Assembly (NCBI GenBank): GCA_947470165.1
Contig: CANISN010000077.1
Location: 1-7,215, forward strand
Length of the DNA stretch: 7,215 nt
Direction: 5' to 3'
DNA from: Burkholderiaceae bacterium
GTDB taxonomy: Bacteria > Pseudomonadota > Gammaproteobacteria > Burkholderiales > Burkholderiaceae
Shown: in pieces, positions 1 through 6,533 of the stretch
Layout of the letters: every line of letters begins with the position of its first letter
How positions within the stretch are numbered: the first letter of the stretch is position 1
The notes under the pieces: model-generated
Told to the model about the DNA's origin: nothing
Seen by the model: only the letters and a program-made list of their open reading frames with translations
The model's database searches: none
Program-made: the position numbers and the translations under genes

Positions 1-1
1 A

Positions 2-1156
2 AATGTTGGTGGGAAATTAGCTCAACTCGGATCAAGACTGATTGACGCAACCGCACGCAAAAATGCAGATGATTTTTTTGATAATTTTGCTAAAGCAGTT
101 GGGGGGTTAGATAGTAAGCCAGCTGCTGGTTTCGATTTTTCTCAGTACCAAAATGAATCTTCGAATCTAGCTTTGGTCGTTTCAGCTGGAAAGCCTATTT
201 CAGGTATTGTTGGTGCGAGTGATACAAAGTTAGCTTATGGCATTGGCGATGTAGCATTTATGTTTGGATCGGATGATCCGGATGTTATGGATGTTTGGGT
301 TGATGACAAAATCAAAATCTGGATCTCTGATCACATTGCTGTGGTTACCTTCAATAGACCTAAAACTAAAAATGCCATGTCTTTAGGTATGTGGAAGGCT
401 ATCCCCGGGATTTTAGGTGCGCTAGAAAGAGATCCAAATGTAAGGTCAGTAATTTTGACCGGCGCTGGTGAGGACTTTAGTGCTGGTGCTGATATTTCTG
501 AATTTGGAAAAGTTCGCGCTACAGAAAAGCAAGTTTTGGATTATGAGGTTGCTGTTGATGCATGCTGTGACGCCATTGCAAATATTAAAAAACCAACCAT
601 TGCAGTGATTCGCGGTTTTTGTTTGGGTGGTGGCGCACACTTAGCTATGTCATGTGACTTCCGGTATGCCTCCTCGAATTCAAAATTCGGTATACCAGCA
701 GCTCGCCTATCAATTATCTATGGTGTAAAGGGTACGCAAAAGCTACTCAATCTAGTTGGATTGGTCCAGGCAAAGAAAATTTTGTTTGGGTCACAACGGT
801 TTGGTGCGCCCGAAGCTTTGAAGTTGGGCTTTATTGATCACATGACTGGATCTAGTGAATCTGCATCAAAACCAACAATCTTCAGCAGATTATTTGGAAA
901 GAAAAAGCCAGTAGACCAGAAATTATCGGATGATCCAATGGTTGCAGCACGATCATTTGCCAAGCTTCTTGCTTCTAATGCGCCTTTAAGTATTTCTGGT
1001 GCAAAGTATTTGCTCAATGGTGTCGCTATAGGTCGAGGAGCCTTGGATAGTGATTTAGCAGAAGCGTTAATTGCAGCTGCCGGTAAGAGCAATGATTACT
1101 ACGAAGGTCGTAAAGCTTTTGCGGAAAAACGTGAGCCACAATTTCAGGGTAATTGA
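2..1156 (+). CDS. CoxG-like SRPBCC domain fused to a crotonase (enoyl-CoA hydratase/isomerase) domain, 5'-truncated by window edge
   Basis: The frame is open from base 2, so the gene starts outside the window; 384 residues are visible. The first ~35 residues (GGKLAQLGSRLIDATARK, then a DDFFDNF helix) match the C-terminal helix of CoxG proteins, SRPBCC-fold partners implicated in tying Mo-CO dehydrogenases to the membrane or quinone pool. A linker of ~60 residues leads to a full crotonase domain from about base 300: TFNRPKTKNAMS, FSAGADISEF (first oxyanion-hole strand), LGGGAHLAMSCDF, FGIPAARLS, and a C-terminal EGRKAFAEKREPQF helix. At the rat enoyl-CoA hydratase positions Glu144 and Glu164 there are His (638-640) and Ala (698-700), so classical hydratase chemistry is doubtful; isomerase, hydrolase or another crotonase reaction is possible. 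A basic insert (FSRLFGKKKP, ~880-910) lies after GFIDHM. The TTG at 173 and the ATGs at 260 and 287 are possible internal starts but lack a convincing Shine-Dalgarno. The stop shares a base with the next start (TGATG). Confidence 0.85.
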   Translation, partial: NVGGKLAQLGSRLIDATARKNADDFFDNFAKAVGGLDSKPAAGFDFSQYQNESSNLALVVSAGKPISGIVGASDTKLAYGIGDVAFMFGSDDPDVMDVWVDDKIKIWISDHIAVVTFNRPKTKNAMSLGMWKAIPGILGALERDPNVRSVILTGAGEDFSAGADISEFGKVRATEKQVLDYEVAVDACCDAIANIKKPTIAVIRGFCLGGGAHLAMSCDFRYASSNSKFGIPAARLSIIYGVKGTQKLLNLVGLVQAKKILFGSQRFGAPEALKLGFIDHMTGSSESASKPTIFSRLFGKKKPVDQKLSDDPMVAARSFAKLLASNAPLSISGAKYLLNGVAIGRGALDSDLAEALIAAAGKSNDYYEGRKAFAEKREPQFQGN

Positions 1157-2028
1157 TGAAGCCAGTTCCGTTTAACTATCTATGCGCATACTCTTTGGGG
1201 GAGGCGCTTCACCATCTGCGCAACTCTGAAGATACCAAAGTCATAGCTGGCGGTCAAAGTTTAATGCCTATGCTCAACTTTCGGGTTGTTCAACCATCTC
1301 TTTTGGTTGATATTAGCAAGTTAGTGGAACTTGATTTCATTAGACAAGAAAGTGATGAAATATCAATTGGAGCGCTTACACGTCATAGTACTGTAGCAAA
1401 TTCTGAGCTGGTTAAAAAAGATTTACCAGTAATGCATGAGGCTCTTAAGCATGTAGCCCATCTCGCAATTCGCAATCGTGGAACTATTGGTGGTAGCTTG
1501 TCTCATGCAGATCCTGCAGCTGAGTACCCAATGTTAAGTCTGTTATTGGATGCAAAAATTTACTGTGAGTCTCTGGACGAAAAGCGTGTAATTCCTGCAA
1601 AAGAATTCTTTGCGGGATCGCTATCTACGGTTTTGGCTGAAGATGAGATCTTGACACAAATTCGCTTCCCAAAGATTGGATCTAATACTGGTTGGGCTTT
1701 TGAAGAATTTGCGCAACGTGACGGTGATTTTGCCTTGGTAGCAGTTGGTATCTTAGTTGATAAAAGTGCAGATGGCCAAATTGAAAATGTCAGGATTGGC
1801 ATGATGGGCGTTGGCGAGACTGCCTTAAGGCTCAACTCACTAGAGGCAACTTTAAATCGACAGCCATACTCAGATGGCTTACTAGAGGAGGTGATTAGGG
1901 GTTTGAGTGTGTTGCTTTCGCCTAATGCAGATTTACATGCCTCTTCTGAATACCGGCTTTATTTAGCGGGTCAGTTACTAAAAAGAACGTTTAAGGCAGC
2001 ATGGAATATGGCTTCTACAAAGAAATAA
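1156..2028 (+). CDS. Molybdenum hydroxylase FAD-binding medium subunit (CoxM/XdhB-like)
   Basis: This 290-residue protein has the usual length for the FAD subunit of three-component xanthine dehydrogenase-family hydroxylases, which passes electrons from the [2Fe-2S] subunit to an external acceptor. Both FAD-binding signatures are present: AGGQSLMPML at residues 31-40 and TIGGSLSHADPAAE at residues 110-123, in a PCMH-type FAD domain followed by a CO_deh_flav_C-type domain (about residues 170-280). The cysteine-rich insert that carries a [4Fe-4S] cluster in 4-hydroxybenzoyl-CoA reductase is absent, so it is not that enzyme. I chose ATG 1156 over the in-frame TTG at 1153: it gives the TGATG junction with the upstream stop, and a CAGGG Shine-Dalgarno-like sequence (1145-1149) is well spaced for it. 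The stop is one base before the next gene. Subunit identity is very secure; the substrate of the complex is unknown. Confidence 0.95.
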   Translation: MKPVPFNYLCAYSLGEALHHLRNSEDTKVIAGGQSLMPMLNFRVVQPSLLVDISKLVELDFIRQESDEISIGALTRHSTVANSELVKKDLPVMHEALKHVAHLAIRNRGTIGGSLSHADPAAEYPMLSLLLDAKIYCESLDEKRVIPAKEFFAGSLSTVLAEDEILTQIRFPKIGSNTGWAFEEFAQRDGDFALVAVGILVDKSADGQIENVRIGMMGVGETALRLNSLEATLNRQPYSDGLLEEVIRGLSVLLSPNADLHASSEYRLYLAGQLLKRTFKAAWNMASTKK

Positions 2029-2029
2029 T

Positions 2030-2560
2030 ATGAGCGAAATACAAAAAGTCTCTATATGGGTGATAGTTAATGGCATAGTCCATGATGATTTAATTGATCC
2101 ACGTCTACTGCTGTCAGATTATTTGCGTAATAATTTAGGCTTAACAGGTACTCATGTAGGATGCGAGCATGGAGTCTGTGGTGCGTGCACGATTTTAGTT
2201 GATGGTACCACCGCAAGATCATGCTTAATGTTAGCGATTCAGTCGAATGGCTCAGAGATTAGTACTGTTGAAAGCCTGGGATCTCCTGATAACTTAAATC
2301 CATTACAAAAAGCATTTAACGAGCATCACGGACTTCAGTGTGGCTTTTGTACGCCTGGAATGTTGATGACTTCAACCGAGATGCTGCAAAAGTACCCTTT
2401 AAAAACGGACGAAGAAATTCGGAAGTTATTGTCTGGAAATCTTTGTCGCTGTACTGGTTATCAGGGAATTGTCGATGCTATCAGAGAGTGCGTCCGCCAG
2501 CGTGATTCTGGTGTTATCAGCATTCAGGATATTTCCCCAAGAACGGAAAAGTCATTATGA
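2030..2560 (+). CDS. Molybdenum hydroxylase [2Fe-2S] small subunit (CoxS-like)
   Basis: This iron-sulfur subunit relays electrons from the molybdenum site to FAD. An N-terminal plant-type ferredoxin domain has ligands Cys45, Cys50, Cys53 and Cys65 (CEHGVCGAC motif). A C-terminal four-helix [2Fe-2S] domain has Cys104, Cys107, Cys139 and Cys141 (CGFCTPGM and CRCTGYQGI). All eight ligands are intact. At 176 residues it is slightly longer than the common ~155-165 because of a tail of about 20 residues after the last conserved helix (QRDSGVISIQDISP), which has no recognisable motif. No twin-arginine or other signal peptide is seen, so the complex is probably cytoplasmic. The start lies one base after the upstream stop (TAATATG) with only a weak ribosome-binding site, suggesting translational coupling. 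The end overlaps the MBL gene by four bases (ATGA). Confidence 0.96.
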   Translation: MSEIQKVSIWVIVNGIVHDDLIDPRLLLSDYLRNNLGLTGTHVGCEHGVCGACTILVDGTTARSCLMLAIQSNGSEISTVESLGSPDNLNPLQKAFNEHHGLQCGFCTPGMLMTSTEMLQKYPLKTDEEIRKLLSGNLCRCTGYQGIVDAIRECVRQRDSGVISIQDISPRTEKSL

Positions 2561-3318
2561 GAATGCACGCATTATCAGGTGGTCGTTTAAGAATGCGCAA
2601 GAGCATATATCTACCTGCAGTAGAAAAAACAGAAATAATTGAGCTACCTGTTTCTTGCTACCTGATTCGACATGATCAAGGCAACATCTTATTTGATACT
2701 GGTTGCCACCCATCTGTTACTGAAAATGCCGAAGACCGTTGGGGCTCGATGGCAAAGGTAATGGTTCCGATCAATGCTCCAGAAGATAACTTAATCACTC
2801 AGCTCGATTCTATTGGCCTCAAGGCTGATGATATTGACGTTGTAATTAATTCCCACTTTCATTCTGATCATTGCGGTTGTAATGAATTTTTTAAACGTGC
2901 CACTATTTTCTGTCACCTATTTGAGCTAGAGGCTGCGCAAGCTGAGGATGGCTTACAAAAGGGTTACATCCCTAAAGATTGGAAGCACAGTAATGAAATT
3001 AAAACTATTACTGGTCAATATGATCTCCTTGGAAATGACAAGGTTGTCTTGCTTCCATTGCCCGGTCATACACCGGGAATGATAGGGGCGATAGTCAATT
3101 TAGATAAGGACGGTTCATTTTTATTAGCCTCTGATGCCGTTCCAATGAAAGCTAATTTAGATTTAGAGCTCAATCCAAAAAATACTTGGAATTCTGATTT
3201 ATCTCTATCATCCATGATAGAGGTGAGGCGCATTCAAGCAGGAGGTGTTCAGGTTTTATTTGGACATGATGATGAGCAGTGGCAATCTTTGCGCAAAGGC
3301 CCTGCTTTCTATGAGTAA
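2557..3318 (+). CDS. Metallo-beta-lactamase-fold hydrolase, N-acyl homoserine lactonase-like family
   Basis: This 253-residue MBL-fold protein has a complete two-metal site: HFHSDH at residues 100-105, His171 (LPGHTPG), Asp193 (ASDAV) and His237 (FGHDDEQW). The N-terminal ALSGGRLRMRKSIY and FDTGCHP segments are typical of proteins annotated as N-acyl homoserine lactonase-like (AttM/AiiA relatives). The tyrosine that follows the bridging Asp in AiiA (Tyr194, substrate binding) is not present near Asp193, where the sequence reads AVPMKA, so acyl-homoserine lactone hydrolysis is not supported. The gene is locked between the small and large hydroxylase subunits by 4-base and 8-base overlaps. I infer that it opens a lactone or cleaves a (thio)ester made by the hydroxylase pathway. 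ATG 2557 has GGA at 2545-2547; an alternative start is the ATG at 2563, two codons on. There is no signal peptide, so it is probably cytosolic. Confidence 0.88.
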   Translation: MRMHALSGGRLRMRKSIYLPAVEKTEIIELPVSCYLIRHDQGNILFDTGCHPSVTENAEDRWGSMAKVMVPINAPEDNLITQLDSIGLKADDIDVVINSHFHSDHCGCNEFFKRATIFCHLFELEAAQAEDGLQKGYIPKDWKHSNEIKTITGQYDLLGNDKVVLLPLPGHTPGMIGAIVNLDKDGSFLLASDAVPMKANLDLELNPKNTWNSDLSLSSMIEVRRIQAGGVQVLFGHDDEQWQSLRKGPAFYE

Positions 3319-5710
3319 GATTTTTACTCCCTTGGAGCATACGCGCGGATATGAGCCTGTGAAAAGTGGCTCTGGCGAACGTCTTGTTGGCCAGCCTATT
3401 CGTCGAACTGAAGATGCGCGCTTACTTTGTGGCGTGGGTAGGTATGTGGATGATATTGTGCTTGCTGATTTATTGCATATGAGTGTTTATCGCAGCGATA
3501 AGCCTTACGCAAAAGTAATATCAATTAACACTGAGAAGGCCAAAGCACTTCCTGGTGTATTTGGTGTGTACACTTGGCAGGATATTGCCGATCAGGTTAA
3601 GCCAGCAGTTGCTTTTTCTAGGATGACTGACTACCAGTCAACAGTAATTTATCCTCTGGCCAACGGAGTAGTTCGCTATGTAGGTGAGCCTATTGCAGTG
3701 GTTTTAGCGTCCAGTCGATATATTGCAGAAGATGCACTCAATTTATTGGAGGTATCTTTGGAGCCTTTGAATATTGAGTTTGATCCGATCAAAGCCAGTC
3801 TGCCTAATGCTCCTTTGTTACATGAAGATTTAACTAGCAACATATTGGTTAAGAGATCTTTTATTAAGGGCGAAGTTAATCAGGCGTTTGAGAACTCCCA
3901 TGCTTTAATTGAGGCGGAGTTCCGTTTTCATCGGAAAACTTCTGTGGCGATGGAAAACCGGGTTTACCTTGCTGATTACGAAAAGAGTAGGGGCGCAATT
4001 AAGCTTCATACATCAAGTCAGGTGCCAGGAATTATTCGAGATGCTTTGGCTGAACTATTAAATATGCCGGGTAGCCAATTTAGTGTCGTATCACCAGATG
4101 TCGGTGGTGGTTTCGGAGGTAAAACATCCCTCTATCCCGAAGAAATGATTGTTTGTGCTTTAGCTAAAAAAGTACATAGATCTATAAAGTGGACGGGTGA
4201 TCGTCTTGAGGACTTAATTTCTACAAGTCAGGCATTTGATGAGCGGATTAAGGCTCGTTTGGCCGTCGATGCTGCGGGAAATATTTTGGGATTGGCTGCT
4301 GAAGTGATTAGTGACATAGGAGCCTACTCTATTTATCCTTGGACGGCAGGCATAGAGCCGGTTCAAATTATTAGTTTTATGCCAGGCCCTTACCGTGTGC
4401 CTGCATATCATGGAAGCGTCATTGCAGTTACTACGCCAAAGGCTCCAACAGGGCCTTATCGCGGCGTCGGTAGACCTACCTCAACGTTCGTGATGGAGCG
4501 CTTGATGAATATGGCAGCGAAGAGGCTAGGAATAGATCCAGTTGAATTGCGTATGAAAAATATGGTGCGCCCCGAGGAGTTTCCTTATAAAACGCCTAGT
4601 GGCATTGTTTGGGATAAGTCCGCATTTGTTGAAGGATTAGTAGCAGCTGGTGAAGCATTTTCTTATAACGAGAGACGTGAGTATCAAGTAAAAGCTCGGG
4701 CTGAAGGTAAGTGGGTAGGAATTGGCATAGCCTCTTACGCAGAGCTTTCTGGAATTGGTTCGAAAATTTCAGCATCGCCGGGAATGCCGATTAATACTGG
4801 CACTGATACATGCGTGATTTCTTTAGATTCAACTGGTGCTATTACGGCAGCATTTGGATGTGCGGCTCATGGCCAAGGTCACGAGACCACATTAGCACAA
4901 GTAGTAGCGGATGAATTAGGCGCTAGGATTCAAGATATTCGAGTTATCACGGGTGACAGCACAGCAGTTCCTCATGGTACTGGTAGCTATGCCAGCAGAA
5001 CTGCGGTACTTAGCAGTGGAGCAGGCATATTGGCTGCGCAAGAACTCAAAAGTCGTATGGCCTCTATGGCTGCTTATCTCTTCAATACTAATGTTGAGGA
5101 CTTGCGCTTTATGAATAGCTCAATAGAGCAATTAAGTGCACCAAATATCATTGATTTTTCTAAGTTAGCAAAAACTGTATATTCAGAGATGGGCAGAATT
5201 CCTGCTGAGCATAGATTGGAGTTAACTGTTACTAAAACATATGACCCAATTTTTGGCACCACTAGTAGCGCAACACATATGGTTGAGGTAGAGATAAATC
5301 CAATTACATTTAAGGTGGATATCAAGAGATACGTCATTGCAGAGGATTGCGGTCAGATGATTAATCCGTTGATCGTTGATGGACAAATTCGAGGCGCTGT
5401 TGCCCAGGGAATCGGAGCGGCTTTACTTGAAGAGGTTGTATATGACGAAGTCGGACAAATACTCACTGCCAGCCTTGTTGATTATGCAATTCCCACGGCT
5501 CTTGATATACCAGATGTAAAGATTATTCATATCGACATTAAAGCTCCCAATACTCTTGGAGGCTTTAGGGGGGTGGGAGAGGGAGGCACTATTGGTGCTC
5601 CAGCAGCAATTGCAAATGCAGTTGCTGATGCGTTATTGAGCTTTGGATGTGAGGTAAATGAACTGCCTGTTACCCCGGAACGAATTTTTCAATTGATTAA
5701 TAAACACTAA
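3311..5710 (+). CDS. Molybdenum hydroxylase molybdopterin-binding large subunit (form II CoxL-like / XdhA-like)
   Basis: This catalytic subunit has 799 residues, the normal length. It starts with an aldehyde oxidase/xanthine dehydrogenase hammerhead domain (about residues 25-140; LVGQPIRRTEDARLLCG) followed by the Mo-cofactor domains. Cofactor and active-site elements are visible: VGGGFGGK (264-271), PYRGVGR (382-388), AHGQGHE (519-525) and FRGVGEGG with the general-base glutamate Glu757. PYRGVGR resembles the AYRGAGR loop of form II CoxL-like hydroxylases. It lacks the cysteine of AYxCSFR, the mark of genuine form I CO dehydrogenase, so CO oxidation is unlikely. The substrate is unknown; members of this group hydroxylate heteroaromatics, purines or acyl-CoA-linked rings. 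The frame extends upstream to 3245, but that extension lies inside the MBL gene and resembles no family N-terminus. ATG 3311 has AAAGG at 3295-3299 and overlaps the MBL stop by 8 bases. No Tat signal is present. Confidence 0.94.
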   Translation: MSKIFTPLEHTRGYEPVKSGSGERLVGQPIRRTEDARLLCGVGRYVDDIVLADLLHMSVYRSDKPYAKVISINTEKAKALPGVFGVYTWQDIADQVKPAVAFSRMTDYQSTVIYPLANGVVRYVGEPIAVVLASSRYIAEDALNLLEVSLEPLNIEFDPIKASLPNAPLLHEDLTSNILVKRSFIKGEVNQAFENSHALIEAEFRFHRKTSVAMENRVYLADYEKSRGAIKLHTSSQVPGIIRDALAELLNMPGSQFSVVSPDVGGGFGGKTSLYPEEMIVCALAKKVHRSIKWTGDRLEDLISTSQAFDERIKARLAVDAAGNILGLAAEVISDIGAYSIYPWTAGIEPVQIISFMPGPYRVPAYHGSVIAVTTPKAPTGPYRGVGRPTSTFVMERLMNMAAKRLGIDPVELRMKNMVRPEEFPYKTPSGIVWDKSAFVEGLVAAGEAFSYNERREYQVKARAEGKWVGIGIASYAELSGIGSKISASPGMPINTGTDTCVISLDSTGAITAAFGCAAHGQGHETTLAQVVADELGARIQDIRVITGDSTAVPHGTGSYASRTAVLSSGAGILAAQELKSRMASMAAYLFNTNVEDLRFMNSSIEQLSAPNIIDFSKLAKTVYSEMGRIPAEHRLELTVTKTYDPIFGTTSSATHMVEVEINPITFKVDIKRYVIAEDCGQMINPLIVDGQIRGAVAQGIGAALLEEVVYDEVGQILTASLVDYAIPTALDIPDVKIIHIDIKAPNTLGGFRGVGEGGTIGAPAAIANAVADALLSFGCEVNELPVTPERIFQLINKH

Positions 5711-5727
5711 TTCTGCAACAGGATTAC

Positions 5728-5733
5728 AAGGAA
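5728..5733 (+). promoter_or_regulatory. Strong Shine-Dalgarno site for the SDR-like gene
   Basis: AAGGAA ends four bases before ATG 5738, the strongest ribosome-binding site seen in the window. It fixes the SDR start and indicates independent translation initiation after a 27-base gap, unlike the coupled starts of the hydroxylase genes. The short gap holds no visible terminator, so read-through from the large-subunit gene is expected. Confidence 0.7.
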
Positions 5734-5737
5734 AATT

Positions 5738-6484
5738 ATGAAGACAGATCTTACAGGCAGGGTAGCTCTTGTCACTGGCGGTGCGCGTGATGTGGGGCGA
5801 GAAATATCAATCGCCTTAGCGGCTGATGGTGCTGCTGTTGTAGTTAACTACCACGGATCTAAAGAACGTGCTGAAGCTGTTGTAAAAGAAATTAAAGATC
5901 TAGGTGGTAAAGCAAAGGCAATTGGTTGTGATATCTCCGATATGGATGCCGTCAAAGCATTGGTTGCCAAAACCGTAGAGGAGTTTGGTGGATTAAACAT
6001 CCTAGTGAATAACGCTGGCTTAGTCTTTAGAAAGCGCTTCATTGATTCAACCCCTGAAGAGTGGCGCCAGCAAACTGATGTTTGTTTTTATGGAACTTTG
6101 AATTGCTGTCATGCTGCTTTACCTCATTTGGAAAAAGGTAACGGTAGAATTATTTCAATCGTCGGTGACTCTTCACGTGTCGGTGAATCGGGGCTAGCAT
6201 TAGCTGCAGCAACCCGTGCAGGTAACGTAGCATTAATGAAGTCTTTGGCTCGCGAGACGCGTTCCGGCATGACTGCTAATGCGATTGCATTAGGTTTAAT
6301 CGAAACAGCACATGATCCTGCATTTATTGAAGCTAATCGCGAAAAATTAACCAAATTTTATCCATTAAGAAGGCTCGGCACTCCTACGGATGTTGCTCCA
6401 ATGGTTGTGCTTCTAGCATCTGATGCTGGTAGCTGGATTACAGGCCAGATTATCAGTATTAGTGGTGGATTTAGTATGACCTAA
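5738..6484 (+). CDS. Short-chain dehydrogenase/reductase-like protein lacking the canonical catalytic tetrad
   Basis: This 248-residue protein has the length of a classical SDR and an intact Rossmann fold: TGGARDVG at residues 13-20 (nucleotide loop, usually TGGxxGIG, here Asp18 in place of Gly), Asp65 (CDIS), NNAG at 91-94, and the C-terminal WITGQIISISGG segment. The catalytic positions are altered. Aligned without gaps to the BadH/FabG type, the Asn of the DVNLKGT motif is Cys116 (DVCFYGT), Ser is Gly143, the Tyr of YxxxK is Ala156 and the Lys is Arg160 (AAATRAG). The frame is clean and the flanking conserved blocks continue, so this is not a frameshift. It may bind NAD(P) without classical dehydrogenase chemistry, acting as a non-redox enzyme, regulator or structural partner. 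Without the tetrad check it would be labelled a 3-oxoacyl-ACP or 3-hydroxyacyl-CoA dehydrogenase. It lies 27 bases after the large subunit and is probably in the same operon. Confidence 0.88.
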   Translation: MKTDLTGRVALVTGGARDVGREISIALAADGAAVVVNYHGSKERAEAVVKEIKDLGGKAKAIGCDISDMDAVKALVAKTVEEFGGLNILVNNAGLVFRKRFIDSTPEEWRQQTDVCFYGTLNCCHAALPHLEKGNGRIISIVGDSSRVGESGLALAAATRAGNVALMKSLARETRSGMTANAIALGLIETAHDPAFIEANREKLTKFYPLRRLGTPTDVAPMVVLLASDAGSWITGQIISISGGFSMT

Positions 6485-6533
6485 TTTCCTAAATGTATTC
6501 TTGTTTAAAATTTAATAATTGAGCGAACACAAT

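Noticed and set aside
173..1156. A stand-alone enoyl-CoA hydratase starting at the TTG at 173
   Set aside because: TTG 173 is inside an open frame that continues to the window edge and encodes CoxG-like sequence. There is no Shine-Dalgarno site before it, and the crotonase homology begins only around base 300.
1156..2028. 4-hydroxybenzoyl-CoA reductase beta subunit
   Set aside because: Only two scattered cysteines are present, with no four-cysteine insert for the [4Fe-4S] cluster.
3245..3310. A longer large-subunit start at 3245
   Set aside because: The 22 extra residues lie within the MBL coding region, look unlike hydroxylase N-termini, and ATG 3311 has a better-spaced AAAGG site and a normal family length.
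2557..3318. Quorum-quenching AHL lactonase (aiiA/attM)
   Set aside because: The metal ligands and family N-terminus fit, but the Tyr194 equivalent is missing and the operon context points to catabolism, so only the family name was given.
3311..5710. Genuine aerobic CO dehydrogenase (coxL)
   Set aside because: The form I signature AYxCSFR with its Cu-binding cysteine is absent; the loop reads PYRGVGR. For this reason no cox gene symbols were assigned.
6130..6230. Frameshift or pseudogene explaining the odd SDR active site
   Set aside because: Conserved residues before (GRIISI, RVG) and after (ALMKSLARE) the altered positions are in the same frame with no gap, so the substitutions are individual codon changes.
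6485..6533. Promoter or terminator between the SDR-like gene and gabD
   Set aside because: The stretch has AT-rich runs (TTAAAATTTAA, TAATAA), but no -35/-10 pair at good spacing and no GC stem with a T-tract.
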